Source of the DNA: Clostridiaceae bacterium
Lineage (GTDB): Bacteria; Bacillota; Clostridia; SK-Y3
Assembly (NCBI GenBank): GCA_012735465.1
Contig: JAAYHJ010000058.1
Location: forward strand, 1 to 35,129
DNA length: 35,129 nucleotides
Reading direction: 5' to 3'
A program made the translations under genes and the position numbers. Below, in pieces: positions 16,805 through 25,085 of the stretch; position 1 is the first letter of the stretch, and every line of letters begins with the position of its first letter. Below the pieces are notes generated by a model. The model saw only the letters and a list, made by a program, of their open reading frames with translations. It did no database searches and had not been told where the DNA came from.

Positions 16805-17125
16805 TTATAGTATTCTTTGGAGTATAAACATGCTTACTATGCCAACCAAAACAGTGATAAACAGGTTTCGCGTCTTTGCTGCAACAAAGAAGCAAGGAAG
16901 CGAAGCCAGAAAAGACTTATTGTTCAAGCCCATGGAGAAGCCCTGCTCAGTAATAAGTATACCGGGTAACAAGAGGGCGGATAATACGGCTACCGGTATG
17001 TATTTAAGCCATTTTAGAAAAAGAGGCGGCATATCAAATTTTGATAATATTACCAAAGGGATCATACGTGGTATGTACGTTACAAGGCCCATTCCAAATA
17101 TTATTAAGAGGATTTTGCTGTCCAT
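16805..17125 (-). CDS. azlD: AzlD small subunit of a branched-chain amino acid exporter
   Basis: Small integral membrane subunit, 106 residues with about four hydrophobic segments. The sequence TYIPRMIPLVIL near the N-terminus is the usual AzlD helix-1 motif. It partners with AzlC, whose gene precedes it on the minus strand and overlaps it by 22 bases, indicating translational coupling. The pair exports branched-chain amino acids or analogues in Bacillus. The direction and substrate here are inferred from the family. Confidence 0.9.
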   Translation of the reverse strand: MDSKILLIIFGMGLVTYIPRMIPLVILSKFDMPPLFLKWLKYIPVAVLSALLLPGILITEQGFSMGLNNKSFLASLPCFFVAAKTRNLFITVLVGIVSMFILQRIL

Positions 17126-17790
17126 TGTTCAATAATCACTCCCATCGTAGCTGCCAGTATTGTGGCTATGATAATGTTCCAACTTCCATTCATGTTTAAT
17201 GCAATCAGTATGGAGATAACTCCCGCACATATGGAAACCAAAACGTCCTTTTTATCCTTCATCTGCATAAATAAAAGTCCAATAAACATGGCTGACAGCG
17301 CAAAATCTATCCCCAATCGGGACGGATCAGGGATCATATTGCCCAAAACACCCCCAAGCACCGTGCTAAGTATCCAGCTTACCTGGGAAGTAATATGCAG
17401 TGCCAAAAAATATCTTGCGGAGCGGGTATTTGTACGTGCTTCTGTAATGCCAACTGCATAGGTTTCATCGGTGATGCCAAAAGAAATTAATGATTGCATA
17501 AAGGATGAAATATGCTTTAAATAAGGCGAAAGGGAAGCACTCATCAATAAATGACGCAGGTTTACCAAAAAGGTTGTGGTAATGATGGATGCAGCAGTTG
17601 CTCCCGAGGAAATCATGGATGCTGCAATAAATTGGGCAGAACCGGCATAAACAAATAGAGACATGCAAAATATTTCCCAGACGCTAAGCCCTTGTTGTAC
17701 TGCAAGTACTCCAAAGGCAAGCCCGATGGGTATATACCCCATAACTACGGGTACAGCTCCTTTTATCCCTGATAAAAGTTCATTGCGCAT
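17104..17790 (-). CDS. azlC: AzlC large subunit of a branched-chain amino acid exporter
   Basis: Integral membrane protein of 228 residues with about seven hydrophobic segments. GYIPIGLAFGVLAVQQGLS and SLFVYAGSAQFIA are signature segments of AzlC/YgaZ proteins, and the GITDETYAV segment is also conserved. The ATG at 17790 has AAGGAGGG eight bases upstream on the minus strand. It forms an operon with azlD. A possible minus-strand -10 (TATAAT, plus coordinates 17834-17839) lies about 45 bases upstream. Confidence 0.92.
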   Translation of the reverse strand: MRNELLSGIKGAVPVVMGYIPIGLAFGVLAVQQGLSVWEIFCMSLFVYAGSAQFIAASMISSGATAASIITTTFLVNLRHLLMSASLSPYLKHISSFMQSLISFGITDETYAVGITEARTNTRSARYFLALHITSQVSWILSTVLGGVLGNMIPDPSRLGIDFALSAMFIGLLFMQMKDKKDVLVSICAGVISILIALNMNGSWNIIIATILAATMGVIIEQWTAKSS

Positions 17791-17888
17791 AAAGCTTCCC
17801 TCCTTGTTTGTGTATAATAAAATATCATCATTATAGAATAAAACCTACAGATGGTCAAGAGTAGTCGAGGTAAATCGCCTAATGGAAT

Positions 17889-17922
17889 TTGACATTCTTA
17901 GTTATATCAAGTATGGTATAAG
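17889..17922 (+). promoter_or_regulatory. Probable promoter of the GNAT-Rnk gene
   Basis: TTGACA at 17889-17894 is followed after 17 bases by TATGGT (17912-17917). An overlapping TGGTATAAG gives an alternative extended -10 at 17917-17922. Transcription would begin 50 to 60 bases before the gene. Confidence 0.5.
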
Positions 17923-17979
17923 CATAAAAAGAACCGTCATAGTCAAATTCTGTGAAAGGCTTTTATTTCATACGACAGG

Positions 17980-18918
17980 ATGTGGGGAAAGATGAAAGAA
18001 CCTTTTATTTTTTTGCGCTCGGAAGTAACAAGGGAAGATGCATTAAAAATCATTGATTGGTTGCAAGATAATGAGGTAAGGAAATATTTAAGCGATAATC
18101 AGGATGTATCCGAAAGTATAAGGCAGGTAATCGATAGAGTTAATCTACCGGTTCTTACTCACCTGTTCAACAATAAAGGTAGGTTTTATTTGGTCCATAG
18201 CAGAGATAACAATCCTGTAGGCTTTGTTCGTTTGGTTACAAAAGGCGATGAAACCGAAATGGTTATTGTAATCGGTGACAGAAAGAACTGGGGGCAAAGG
18301 TTTGGAACCAGTGCCATTCATGAAAGCATGAAAATTGCTTTTTTTGAACTGAGGTCTTCAAAGCTTGTGGCAAAGATTCATAAAAAAAGCAAACGTTCTA
18401 TACTAGCATTTTTAAATGCAGGATTTACGATAGAACGTGAATCTTTGTACATGAAATACTTTTCTATAACCATGAATGAATATTTAAGGTTAGTTCGAAG
18501 AAGAGCTGTTTTGGTAAGCCAGATATATATTACGGAAACTGATAAATTTAGGCTTAATGAATTGATTGTAGAAGAGCTGTATATGGATAAACAAATGAAT
18601 ATTATTATCCGGGACTTGAAACATGAGATTAGCAGAGCAAAAATTGTTGATTCAAGAAATATTCCTGAGGATGTCATAACCATGAATTCAAGGGTTCTGT
18701 TGTGCCTGAATGGTAATGATATGGAAATTTCACTGGTGTATCCCCGGGATGCCGATGAATCAAAAAGCAACCTTTCAATATTATCCCATATAGGTACTGC
18801 TATCTTGGGATACAGAGAAGGAGATAAGATTGAATGGGAGATTCCATCGGGGACTGCCGAGATTTTTATAAAGAAAATATTGTACCAACCGGAGGCAGCA
18901 GGAGATTATCATTTGTAG
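17980..18918 (+). CDS. GNAT acetyltransferase fused to an Rnk-like (GreA/B C-terminal) domain
   Basis: Two-domain cytoplasmic protein of 312 residues. Residues 9-165 form a GNAT N-acetyltransferase with the acetyl-CoA loop region NWGQRFGTSAI and a closing FLNAGFTIERES segment. Residues 180-312 match the nucleoside-diphosphate-kinase-regulator Rnk fold: a short helical hairpin (about 182-220), then an FKBP-like GreA/GreB C-terminal domain with DVITMNSRV, SLVYPRDAD, GTAILGYREGD and the nearly diagnostic end YQPEAAGDY. Rnk and the Gre factors bind RNA polymerase, so the fusion suggests acetylation linked to transcription, but the substrate is unknown. The ATG at 17980 or at 17992 (after GGGGAAAG) could be used; the second adds no loss to either domain. 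Confidence 0.85.
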   Translation: MWGKMKEPFIFLRSEVTREDALKIIDWLQDNEVRKYLSDNQDVSESIRQVIDRVNLPVLTHLFNNKGRFYLVHSRDNNPVGFVRLVTKGDETEMVIVIGDRKNWGQRFGTSAIHESMKIAFFELRSSKLVAKIHKKSKRSILAFLNAGFTIERESLYMKYFSITMNEYLRLVRRRAVLVSQIYITETDKFRLNELIVEELYMDKQMNIIIRDLKHEISRAKIVDSRNIPEDVITMNSRVLLCLNGNDMEISLVYPRDADESKSNLSILSHIGTAILGYREGDKIEWEIPSGTAEIFIKKILYQPEAAGDYHL

Positions 18919-19029
18919 CAATCAGGCATACTTTTTTATGTTGCTGATAAATGCTTGGGAGGTATGATATAAAGTAAATTGGTGAAAAATATTAGTGAAA
19001 TCTTTATCTTCTGACTGAGGAGGAAAGGT

Positions 19030-19227
19030 ATGCGTGAAGGATTGATACCAACTGTTTTAGGTACAGCGGTAACAGCGACAGGAGTAGCGCTTAGAGTAAA
19101 GGATATGAAGAATAAAAGAGGTACGAACAAGGAAGACATCATGCCAATGATTGGAGCCGGTTTAATTGGAATGGGCATTGCACATATAGCATTGGGAGCA
19201 ATTGACTTAGTTCAACACAGGAGATAA
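19030..19227 (+). CDS. Small glycine-rich membrane protein, 65 residues
   Basis: I do not recognise the family. The ATG has a strong GAGGAGGAAAGG site directly upstream. Two hydrophobic glycine/alanine-rich segments (about residues 5-22 and 39-60) are separated by a charged loop (RVKDMKNKRGTNKEDI), consistent with a small hairpin membrane protein that ends in a basic tail (QHRR). It is followed by a terminator, then the tyrS leader. It may be read from the GNAT-Rnk promoter, since the 111-base gap holds no clear terminator. Confidence 0.65.
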   Translation: MREGLIPTVLGTAVTATGVALRVKDMKNKRGTNKEDIMPMIGAGLIGMGIAHIALGAIDLVQHRR

Positions 19228-19236
19228 AAGATTCAT

Positions 19237-19277
19237 AAAGTAGGGGCACCTATTGCCCTTACTTTTTATGTTTTTTT
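19237..19277 (+). terminator. Terminator upstream of the tyrS leader
   Basis: AAAGTAGGGGCA at 19237-19248 pairs with TGCCCTTACTTT at 19254-19265 with one G-U pair. T5 (19263-19267) and T7 (19271-19277) runs follow. Confidence 0.75.
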
Positions 19278-19283
19278 AAAGTA

Positions 19284-19313
19284 TTGCATCTGAGCATGAT
19301 ATTGTGATAAAAT
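19284..19313 (+). promoter_or_regulatory. tyrS promoter
   Basis: TTGCAT at 19284-19289 and TAAAAT at 19308-19313, 18 bases apart, stand just before the T-box leader, placing the transcript start near 19320. Confidence 0.55.
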
Positions 19314-19319
19314 ACACAA

Positions 19320-19582
19320 AAAGACGTTAGTTAAAAGACAATGAAAGAGATAAGTAGTGATCCATGGTTACAATTCAGAGAGAAGCCCGGATGGTGAGAG
19401 GGCTTCAGCACATGGATTTACGAATTACCCTCTGGAGTTGCGCACTGAAAGCATGTTGCCGGTAGGTGTAGACGGATGCGCCCGTTAAAGCGTAAATATA
19501 AATGAGGTACATCCATAGGATGTACGAATAAAGGTGGTACCACGGGTCTTCTCGTCCTTTTATAAAAGCGAGAAGATTTTTT
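19320..19582 (+). promoter_or_regulatory. T-box riboswitch for tyrosine (tyrS leader)
   Basis: Senses uncharged tRNA-Tyr and prevents early termination. Stem I begins with GAGATAAGTAGTGATCC, containing the AGTA bulge. The specifier loop has GAATTACCC with a TAC tyrosine codon at 19426-19428. The T-box proper is AAGGTGGTACCACGGG (19531-19546), in which the TGGTACC bulge has T to pair with the A discriminator of tRNA-Tyr. The terminator is TCTTCTCG 19547-19554 with CGAGAAGA 19569-19576, followed by six Ts (19577-19582). Specifier, discriminator match and downstream gene all agree on tyrosine. Confidence 0.93.
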
Positions 19583-19624
19583 AATTATTATAATAAATAA
19601 TAAAAGTTGGATGGAGGGAGAAGG

Positions 19625-20857
19625 ATGGCTAATGTTTTTGATACATTAAAAGAAAGAGGATTGTTAGCGCAGGTAACCCATGAAGAAAAGGTCAGAGAAA
19701 TCCTTGGAAAAGAAAAAGTAACATTTTACATCGGATTTGATGCTACAGCAGACAGCCTGCATGTCGGACATTTCCTTCAGTTGATGGTTATGGCCCATAT
19801 GCAGAGGGCAGGACATCGCCCCATTGTAATCATTGGGGGTGGAACCACCATGGTGGGAGACCCTACGGGCAGGACGGATATGCGCAAGATGCTGACTCGT
19901 GAGGAAATACAGAAAAATGCAGATAACTTCAAAAAGCAGATATCCCGCTTTATTGATTTTAGCGACGGAAAAGCCCTTATGCTTGATAATGCAGAATGGC
20001 TGTTGAAGCTTAACTATATCGATTTTCTTAGAGAAATAGGAGTCCATTTTTCTGTAAATCGTATGCTTACTGCGGAATGTTTTAAGTCAAGGCTGGAAAG
20101 AGGTTTATCCTTCATTGAATTTAACTACATGTTGATGCAAAGTTATGATTTCTTGAAACTGTTCCAGGATTATAATTGTACTTTCCAGTTAGGTGGTGAC
20201 GATCAGTGGTCCAATATCCTTGGAGGGATTGAACTTATCCGAAGGGTGGAAGGAAAGGAAGCCTATGGGATGACCTTTACCCTTCTTACCACCAGTGAAG
20301 GAAAGAAAATGGGTAAGACGGAAAAGGGTGCGCTTTGGCTGGATGCGGAAAAAACCTCGCCCTATGAGTTTTACCAGTACTGGCGAAACGTACATGATGC
20401 GGACGTGATTAAATGCTTAAAGCTGATTACATTCCTTCCATTGGAGCAGATAGAAGATTTAGCCAAGCTAAAGGATGAAAAAATAAACGAAGCAAAAAAA
20501 GTATTGGCATATGAAGTAACTAAACTGGTACATGGGGAAGAAGAAGCAATTAAGGCACAAAAGGCTGCAGAGGCCCTCTTTGAAAAGGGCGGAAATGCTA
20601 AGGATATGCCTACCTCTGAGATAAGCAGCAGGGAACTGGAAGGCGGAATAAACATACTTGACCTTTTACTGTTAAGCAAAATAATCCCTTCCAAGGCGGA
20701 AGGCCGTAGGTTGATAAGCCAGGGAGGGCTATATATAAATGACCGGCGCATCGAAACCATAGATACGGTGTTCCATCGCGAAGATTTCAGTGAAAACGGC
20801 TTGATGGTGCGAAAAGGGAAAAAGACGTACCACAAGATTATGCTAAAGGATGAATAA
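19625..20857 (+). CDS. tyrS: Tyrosyl-tRNA synthetase
   Basis: Class I synthetase that charges tRNA-Tyr, 410 residues. The signature [19 protein letters not shown] contains the HIGH-equivalent HVGH, and the KMSKS-equivalent is [11 protein letters not shown]-terminal S4 RNA-binding domain covers about residues 340-410 ([12 protein letters not shown]-like region). The frame opens six codons earlier at a TTG, but those codons are the ribosome site itself (GGAGGGAGAAGG), so ATG 19625 (MANVF) is the start. It is controlled by the tyrosine T-box immediately upstream. Confidence 0.97.
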   Translation: MANVFDTLKERGLLAQVTHEEKVREILGKEKVTFYIGFDATADSLHVGHFLQLMVMAHMQRAGHRPIVIIGGGTTMVGDPTGRTDMRKMLTREEIQKNADNFKKQISRFIDFSDGKALMLDNAEWLLKLNYIDFLREIGVHFSVNRMLTAECFKSRLERGLSFIEFNYMLMQSYDFLKLFQDYNCTFQLGGDDQWSNILGGIELIRRVEGKEAYGMTFTLLTTSEGKKMGKTEKGALWLDAEKTSPYEFYQYWRNVHDADVIKCLKLITFLPLEQIEDLAKLKDEKINEAKKVLAYEVTKLVHGEEEAIKAQKAAEALFEKGGNAKDMPTSEISSRELEGGINILDLLLLSKIIPSKAEGRRLISQGGLYINDRRIETIDTVFHREDFSENGLMVRKGKKTYHKIMLKDE

Positions 20858-20903
20858 GCTATTGAGTATGGGCACCGGGCAAACCTGTGGTTGCTGGTGA
20901 AAC

Positions 20904-20928
20904 AAGGACGGATTATGTGTCCGTCCTT
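20904..20928. terminator. Bidirectional terminator between tyrS and the minus-strand gene
   Basis: AAGGACGGA at 20904-20912 pairs with TCCGTCCTT at 20920-20928 around a seven-base loop, between converging genes. The U-tract is modest on both sides. Confidence 0.6.
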
Positions 20929-20936
20929 ATATTGTA

Positions 20937-21536
20937 CTAAAAAACCATTTTTTCTATATCTTCTTTTACGAGGAGTCTTGTCCTGGCTACCGCCTGGGAT
21001 ACCAAGTCATTCATATATAATATGCATTTGAAGGTGGAATACATATGCTCATCTTCTTTAAAGCCTCCGCTAAAAACTTGTGGTACCAATTCGCTATAAT
21101 TTTTTTGGTCAACAGGTACAAAAACCTGGCAACCTATGACCATAAGCTGTTGAATTAAATCAGGATATGCTTCACCCTTTTTTAAAGGGAAGGTCATAAT
21201 TTCAAAGGTCCTGGTTTTTTTCTTTGTTTGGATAAAGAGGCTGAGAATACTTTTGTTAGGATCCTCGCCTTCAAATGTCCTGTATTCAAAGGGTATACCG
21301 GTAGCGCTTAATGTGTTACGGAAAGCATTAATTTTTTTATAGATGTCCTTCTGGTTATAGAAACATAAGGAAGTATCCACGTGTATTATTACGTTATGTT
21401 CCCTTGATATATTGGACAGTATCCTGGCACCTGAAGGAACATATTCAAGAAACTTTCTCGGATAAACTATTGTAAAATATTTAGTTGAGTCTTTCTCAAA
21501 GGATTGTATTTTCATTTTGCTGTTAAACAGGCCCAT
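20937..21536 (-). CDS. Uncharacterised soluble protein, 199 residues
   Basis: I do not recognise the family. An upstream in-frame ATG (21551) lies on the ribosome site, because GGAGG is inside its codons. The ATG at 21536 (MGLFNSKMK) is correctly spaced and preferred. There is no signal peptide or membrane span. The product has mixed alpha/beta character: a strand-rich N-terminal half (KYFTIVYPRKFLEYVPSG, VIIHVDTSLCFYN), a central FEYRTFEGEDPNKS region and a C-terminal half ending in a charged helix. The Asp in HVDTS and the conserved-looking charged loops could belong to an enzyme, but no motif is diagnostic. It is a single gene with a terminator. Confidence 0.7.
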   Translation of the reverse strand: MGLFNSKMKIQSFEKDSTKYFTIVYPRKFLEYVPSGARILSNISREHNVIIHVDTSLCFYNQKDIYKKINAFRNTLSATGIPFEYRTFEGEDPNKSILSLFIQTKKKTRTFEIMTFPLKKGEAYPDLIQQLMVIGCQVFVPVDQKNYSELVPQVFSGGFKEDEHMYSTFKCILYMNDLVSQAVARTRLLVKEDIEKMVF

Positions 21537-21654
21537 TATTGAAACCTCCATTGACAGTGCTTTTTCAGCAAGTTTATTGCTACCATTATATCATATTTTA
21601 ATATTAATTGGGTGGTAAACTGCAGACATAATTATTTGTATTTTCCGTCTGTTA

Positions 21655-21663
21655 TGGTATAAT
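21655..21663 (+). promoter_or_regulatory. Promoter of the hydrogenase-like sensor operon, extended -10
   Basis: TGGTATAAT with TATAAT at 21658-21663 has an extended TG. A weak -35 (TTGTAT) lies about 16 bases upstream. It precedes the 48-codon TTG ORF by about 75 bases. Confidence 0.55.
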
Positions 21664-21737
21664 CTTTTATGATATCTAATCTTTTGCCACGGGGTAAAAA
21701 AAGACATTCTACATTATGATAAGGTGAGGATGTACAC

Positions 21738-21884
21738 TTGAGATTAAATAGGCTAGAAAGATTTAAACTGAAGAAAAAAATTAAACTGAATATATTTCTT
21801 TGCTTTTTTGTTTTCGTTCCTATTATATCGATTTTTCTAGGCTATATCATATCCAGAGTTTTTATCGTACCCTATTTAAAATAG
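21738..21884 (+). CDS. Small basic single-span membrane peptide, 48 residues
   Basis: A short ORF starting with TTG, with AAGGTGAGG (21721-21729) eight bases upstream, ending at TAG 21882-21884. The product has a strongly basic first 18 residues (RLNRLERFKLKKKIKL), then one hydrophobic segment (about residues 19-42) and a short tail: a type-II-anchored topology. The sequence resembles the N-terminal anchor of some Clostridial SPOR-domain proteins, but no SPOR domain follows, so it is either a true small protein or a truncated gene. It is the first gene after the promoter, 29 bases ahead of the DRTGG gene, and would be co-transcribed with the sensor operon. Confidence 0.55.
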   Translation: MRLNRLERFKLKKKIKLNIFLCFFVFVPIISIFLGYIISRVFIVPYLK

Positions 21885-21913
21885 ACTATTAAATTATTGA
21901 AAGGATTGTATGT

Positions 21914-22264
21914 ATGAAGGTGGAACGAATAAAGGAAATATTGGATGCAGAGATTTTGGCCGGTAAAGAGCACCTAGATATTGAAATAACATCAGCTTGT
22001 GGAAGCGACCTGATGAGCGATGTGCTTGCTTTTGTAAAGGATCAGGCACTGCTGCTTACAGGATTGGTTAATTCACAAGTAATAAGAACTGCAGAAATGA
22101 TGGATATTAGAGCAATTGTGTTTGTAAGGGGAAAGGTACCGGATAAGGAATTGATTGATCTTGCCAATCAAAAGGAAATGGTCCTTCTTACAACAAAGCA
22201 TCCTATGTACATTGCCTGCGGTCTTTTATACAGCTCAGGATTGACCTGCGGTGGGGAGGGCTGA
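21914..22264 (+). CDS. DRTGG-domain-type protein
   Basis: Cytoplasmic protein of 116 residues, probably a stand-alone DRTGG domain. This is based on its overall pattern (ALLLTGLVNSQVIRTAEMMD, then AIVFVRGKVPDKELIDLA) and on its position directly before an RsbW-like ATPase and an Fe-hydrogenase-like protein, a recurrent order in Clostridia. The domain's biochemical role is not known. A TTGAAAGGATTG site with ATG nearby supports the start. The next gene starts 10 bases after its stop. Confidence 0.75.
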   Translation: MKVERIKEILDAEILAGKEHLDIEITSACGSDLMSDVLAFVKDQALLLTGLVNSQVIRTAEMMDIRAIVFVRGKVPDKELIDLANQKEMVLLTTKHPMYIACGLLYSSGLTCGGEG

Positions 22265-22274
22265 TTTTTAATTT

Positions 22275-22694
22275 ATGATGATTTCTCTCCATTATGAAGT
22301 TGATGGTCAAGACTTTGCTCTGGCTGGCGAAGCTTCCAGCAATGTAAAAAAAGTATTGAAACAGTTGGGGGTAAAACCGGATATAATCAGAAGGGTTGCC
22401 ATAGCAATGTATGAAGGAGAAATGAATATGGTAATCCATGCAAATGGCGGAATTGCAGACGTGGAAATCACTCCCAGCAAAATCGTGATAATAATGCAAG
22501 ACACTGGACCGGGTATTGAAGATATTGAGTTGGCCATGAAAGAAGGATATTCTACGGCACCGGATGCAATAAGAGAGATGGGATTTGGTGCCGGCATGGG
22601 CTTGCCCAATATAAAAAAATACACCGATCAACTGCAGATTATATCTGAAGTAGGAAAAGGAACAAGGTTAGAGATGACTATTTTTGTAAAATAG
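22275..22694 (+). CDS. Anti-sigma-factor-like ATPase (RsbW/HATPase_c fold)
   Basis: GHKL-fold ATP-binding protein of 139 residues. The N box is in YEGEMNMVIHA, the G1 box is DTGPGI (Asp binds adenine) and the G2 box is GFGAGMGLPNI. This is the RsbW/SpoIIAB size class with no sensor domain, so it is either a serine kinase of a partner-switching pathway or a simple ATPase. It sits 10 bases after the DRTGG gene and 17 bases before the hydrogenase-like gene. Two adjacent ATGs (22275, 22278) are possible. The ribosome site is poor and translation is probably coupled to the upstream gene. Confidence 0.85.
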   Translation: MMISLHYEVDGQDFALAGEASSNVKKVLKQLGVKPDIIRRVAIAMYEGEMNMVIHANGGIADVEITPSKIVIIMQDTGPGIEDIELAMKEGYSTAPDAIREMGFGAGMGLPNIKKYTDQLQIISEVGKGTRLEMTIFVK

Positions 22695-22711
22695 AAAGAA
22701 AGTGAGATGTC

Positions 22712-24022
22712 ATGGCTCAGTATTTTCATTCTGTTACTCTTGATAAAGAAAGGTGTAAGGGTTGTACCAATTGTATAAAGAGATGTCCTACGGAAGCAAT
22801 CCGAGTCCGGGCCGGAAAAGCAAAGATTATCAATGAACGCTGTATCGATTGCGGCGAATGCATACGCGTATGCCCTTATCACGCTAAAAAGGCTATTACG
22901 GATCCCTTTGATGTAATTTTTTCTTTTAAGTATAAAGTGGCACTTCCCGCTCCTTCATTATATGGGCAGTTTAAAAACATATATGATATAAATGTAATTT
23001 TGACCGGTTTAAAAAGACTGGGATTTGATGATGTTTTTGAGGTGGCAAAGGCAGCAGAAGTGGTTACACTTGCCACAAAGCATCTTATTGCAGGCAATAA
23101 GGTGCAAAAGCCTGCCATTTCATCTGCTTGCCCTGTCATTATACGGCTGATAGAAGTAAAATATCCCAACCTGATTGATAATGTGGTTCCCATAAAGTCC
23201 CCGATGGAAGTAGCTGCGCGGATGGCAAAACGCATCATTTCCAAGAATACCGGTTTGCCTCAGAAGGAAATAGGTGTTTTTTTTATTACACCTTGTGCGG
23301 CTAAGATGACCAGTACAAAGGCGCCTATGGGTTCCGACTGTTCCTTTGTGGACGGTGTGATTTCCATGAGCGAGGTTTATTATAAAATGATTCACGATAT
23401 TAATAAGATTACTCATCCCGAAAACCTGTCCACTGCGGGGATGAAAGGTATATCATGGGCAAAGAGCGGAGGGGAAAGCTTTGCATTGGGAGATGAGCGG
23501 GCCATAGCCGTAGACGGGATACACAATGTTATTAAAGTGCTTGAGGAAATGGAGGATGATAAAATATCGGATATTGATTATGTTGAGCTTCAGGCTTGTA
23601 CCGGCGGCTGCGTAGGCGGACCCCTCACGGTGGAAAACAATTTCATAGCCAAAAACCGGATCATGAGGATTGCCAGGATGGCACCCAATATCGACCTGGT
23701 AACCCGGTTTGATGATTTATGCAATTGGGATATATCATGGACAAATCCAATTACCTATAAGCCCATATTAAATTTGGACAATGATATGGTTAAAGCAATG
23801 CAAAAGATGAAGGAAATGGAAAATATTTATAATAGTTTGCCGGGCCTGGATTGCGGTTCTTGCGGTGCACCCAGCTGTCGTGCATTGGCAGAGGATATTG
23901 TCAGGGGATTTGCTACCGAGACTGATTGTATTTTCAAGCTAAGAGAGCAAGTGAGGATGCTGGCCCGGGAGATGATGGAATTAGAAGGCAGAATGCCTCC
24001 TCCTTTTAGAAAGGATGAATAG
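22712..24022 (+). CDS. [FeFe]-hydrogenase-like sensory Fe-S protein
   Basis: Iron-sulfur protein of 436 residues. Two [4Fe-4S] ferredoxin motifs (Cys15, 18, 21, 25 and Cys44, 47, 50, 54) precede a hydrogenase large-subunit domain. The H-cluster ligand cysteines are present: SSACP (Cys140), TPCAAK (Cys195) and QACTGGC (Cys296, Cys300). In catalytic enzymes the first motif reads TSCCP. Here the proton-relay Cys is Ala139. A C-terminal DCGSCGAPSC module (Cys381, 384, 389, plus Cys406) could bind another cluster. This layout fits the putative sensory (group C/D) hydrogenases, not a bulk H2 producer. Its operon partners are signalling-type proteins. Confidence 0.88.
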   Translation: MAQYFHSVTLDKERCKGCTNCIKRCPTEAIRVRAGKAKIINERCIDCGECIRVCPYHAKKAITDPFDVIFSFKYKVALPAPSLYGQFKNIYDINVILTGLKRLGFDDVFEVAKAAEVVTLATKHLIAGNKVQKPAISSACPVIIRLIEVKYPNLIDNVVPIKSPMEVAARMAKRIISKNTGLPQKEIGVFFITPCAAKMTSTKAPMGSDCSFVDGVISMSEVYYKMIHDINKITHPENLSTAGMKGISWAKSGGESFALGDERAIAVDGIHNVIKVLEEMEDDKISDIDYVELQACTGGCVGGPLTVENNFIAKNRIMRIARMAPNIDLVTRFDDLCNWDISWTNPITYKPILNLDNDMVKAMQKMKEMENIYNSLPGLDCGSCGAPSCRALAEDIVRGFATETDCIFKLREQVRMLAREMMELEGRMPPPFRKDE

Positions 24023-24050
24023 GTAAATTTAAAATGATGGGGGAATCTTA

Positions 24051-25085
24051 ATGAGTGAAAGGCCTTTTCCATTAAAACCCATGACCGTGGGGAACATATT
24101 GGATTATTCCTTTCGTATATACCGCAATAATTTTAAAAGCATAATAACCTTTAGCGTGCTAATTGGTGGTTTATTCAATTTGGTATTACTGGTATTGACC
24201 AAGCTTGCAGCGCCACCGGGCACCTTTGTAAATCCCTGGCCTTATATTATTGACGGTATTAAGACCGGTAACTGGGAAAGCATTTTTAATAGTATTCTAA
24301 ACCAGCAAGTATCCCCGGCACTGATTGGACCTGATTTCTTTATCCGTTCATTGCTCATGATAATTATTGCCTACGGGGGTACGTTTATACTTTATGTTTT
24401 CATAAATCCCTTTGTACACGGAGGTATTATTAATATAGCTTCCGATTATTTTCATGGCGTCCCTTCGAATGTGTCTACGGCATTTAAGAAAATAGGTGAA
24501 AAGTACGGTAAATTGGTTCTAACGGCTTTAAGCCTCGTGGTATGTTATATGGGGGTTAGTATTGTCTGTTTTATACTGATAATCGTTTTTGTCTTAATAA
24601 TTGGACTTTCATCAGTTGGTTTATCCGCTGTAGGCGGTGGGGAAGTTGCCATACTTATAGGTTTTGTAGTATTCTTCATTGTACTTGCTTTAATTTTTGC
24701 TGTGTGTTTTGCATCCATCTCCTTTGTATATCCTGTTGCAATATCAGAAGGAGTTTACCATTTCAATGCCATTGGACGCAGTTTTAAGCTGGCATTTAAA
24801 AAGTTCTGGAGGGTGCTGGGGGTAAATATATTGGCATATTTGCTTGTGAGCATATTGAATACTGCCATCGCGGGAATTATGATTTTGATTGCTGTACTGT
24901 CCCCGGTGCAAATCCTTTTTCAGGAGATACTCACGCTCTTTACTTCTGCAATAGCCGCCCCAATCATATATATTGCTACCACCATGCTGTACTTTGATAT
25001 GCGCATCCGTACGGAAGGATATGACCTGGAACTTTTATCGGATGAGATGAAGGAGAACGAACAATGGGAAAATACATCTTATTGA
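24051..25085 (+). CDS. Multi-spanning membrane protein of the DUF4129/MoxR locus
   Basis: Integral membrane protein of 344 residues with about six hydrophobic segments. The N-terminal motif RPFPLKPMTVGNILDYSFRI and the later KLAFKKFWRVLGVN resemble the glycerophosphodiester-phosphodiesterase membrane-domain family found next to DUF4129 genes in Firmicutes. No phosphodiesterase catalytic domain is present. The role is unknown. It is the first gene of a three-gene cluster, 28 bases after the hydrogenase-like gene, and its end overlaps the DUF4129 gene by 22 bases. Confidence 0.8.
   Translation: MSERPFPLKPMTVGNILDYSFRIYRNNFKSIITFSVLIGGLFNLVLLVLTKLAAPPGTFVNPWPYIIDGIKTGNWESIFNSILNQQVSPALIGPDFFIRSLLMIIIAYGGTFILYVFINPFVHGGIINIASDYFHGVPSNVSTAFKKIGEKYGKLVLTALSLVVCYMGVSIVCFILIIVFVLIIGLSSVGLSAVGGGEVAILIGFVVFFIVLALIFAVCFASISFVYPVAISEGVYHFNAIGRSFKLAFKKFWRVLGVNILAYLLVSILNTAIAGIMILIAVLSPVQILFQEILTLFTSAIAAPIIYIATTMLYFDMRIRTEGYDLELLSDEMKENEQWENTSY

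Noticed and set aside
17162-17461. Plus-strand frames opposite azlC
   Set aside because: azlC on the minus strand has clear family motifs and a strong ribosome site; the plus frames have neither.
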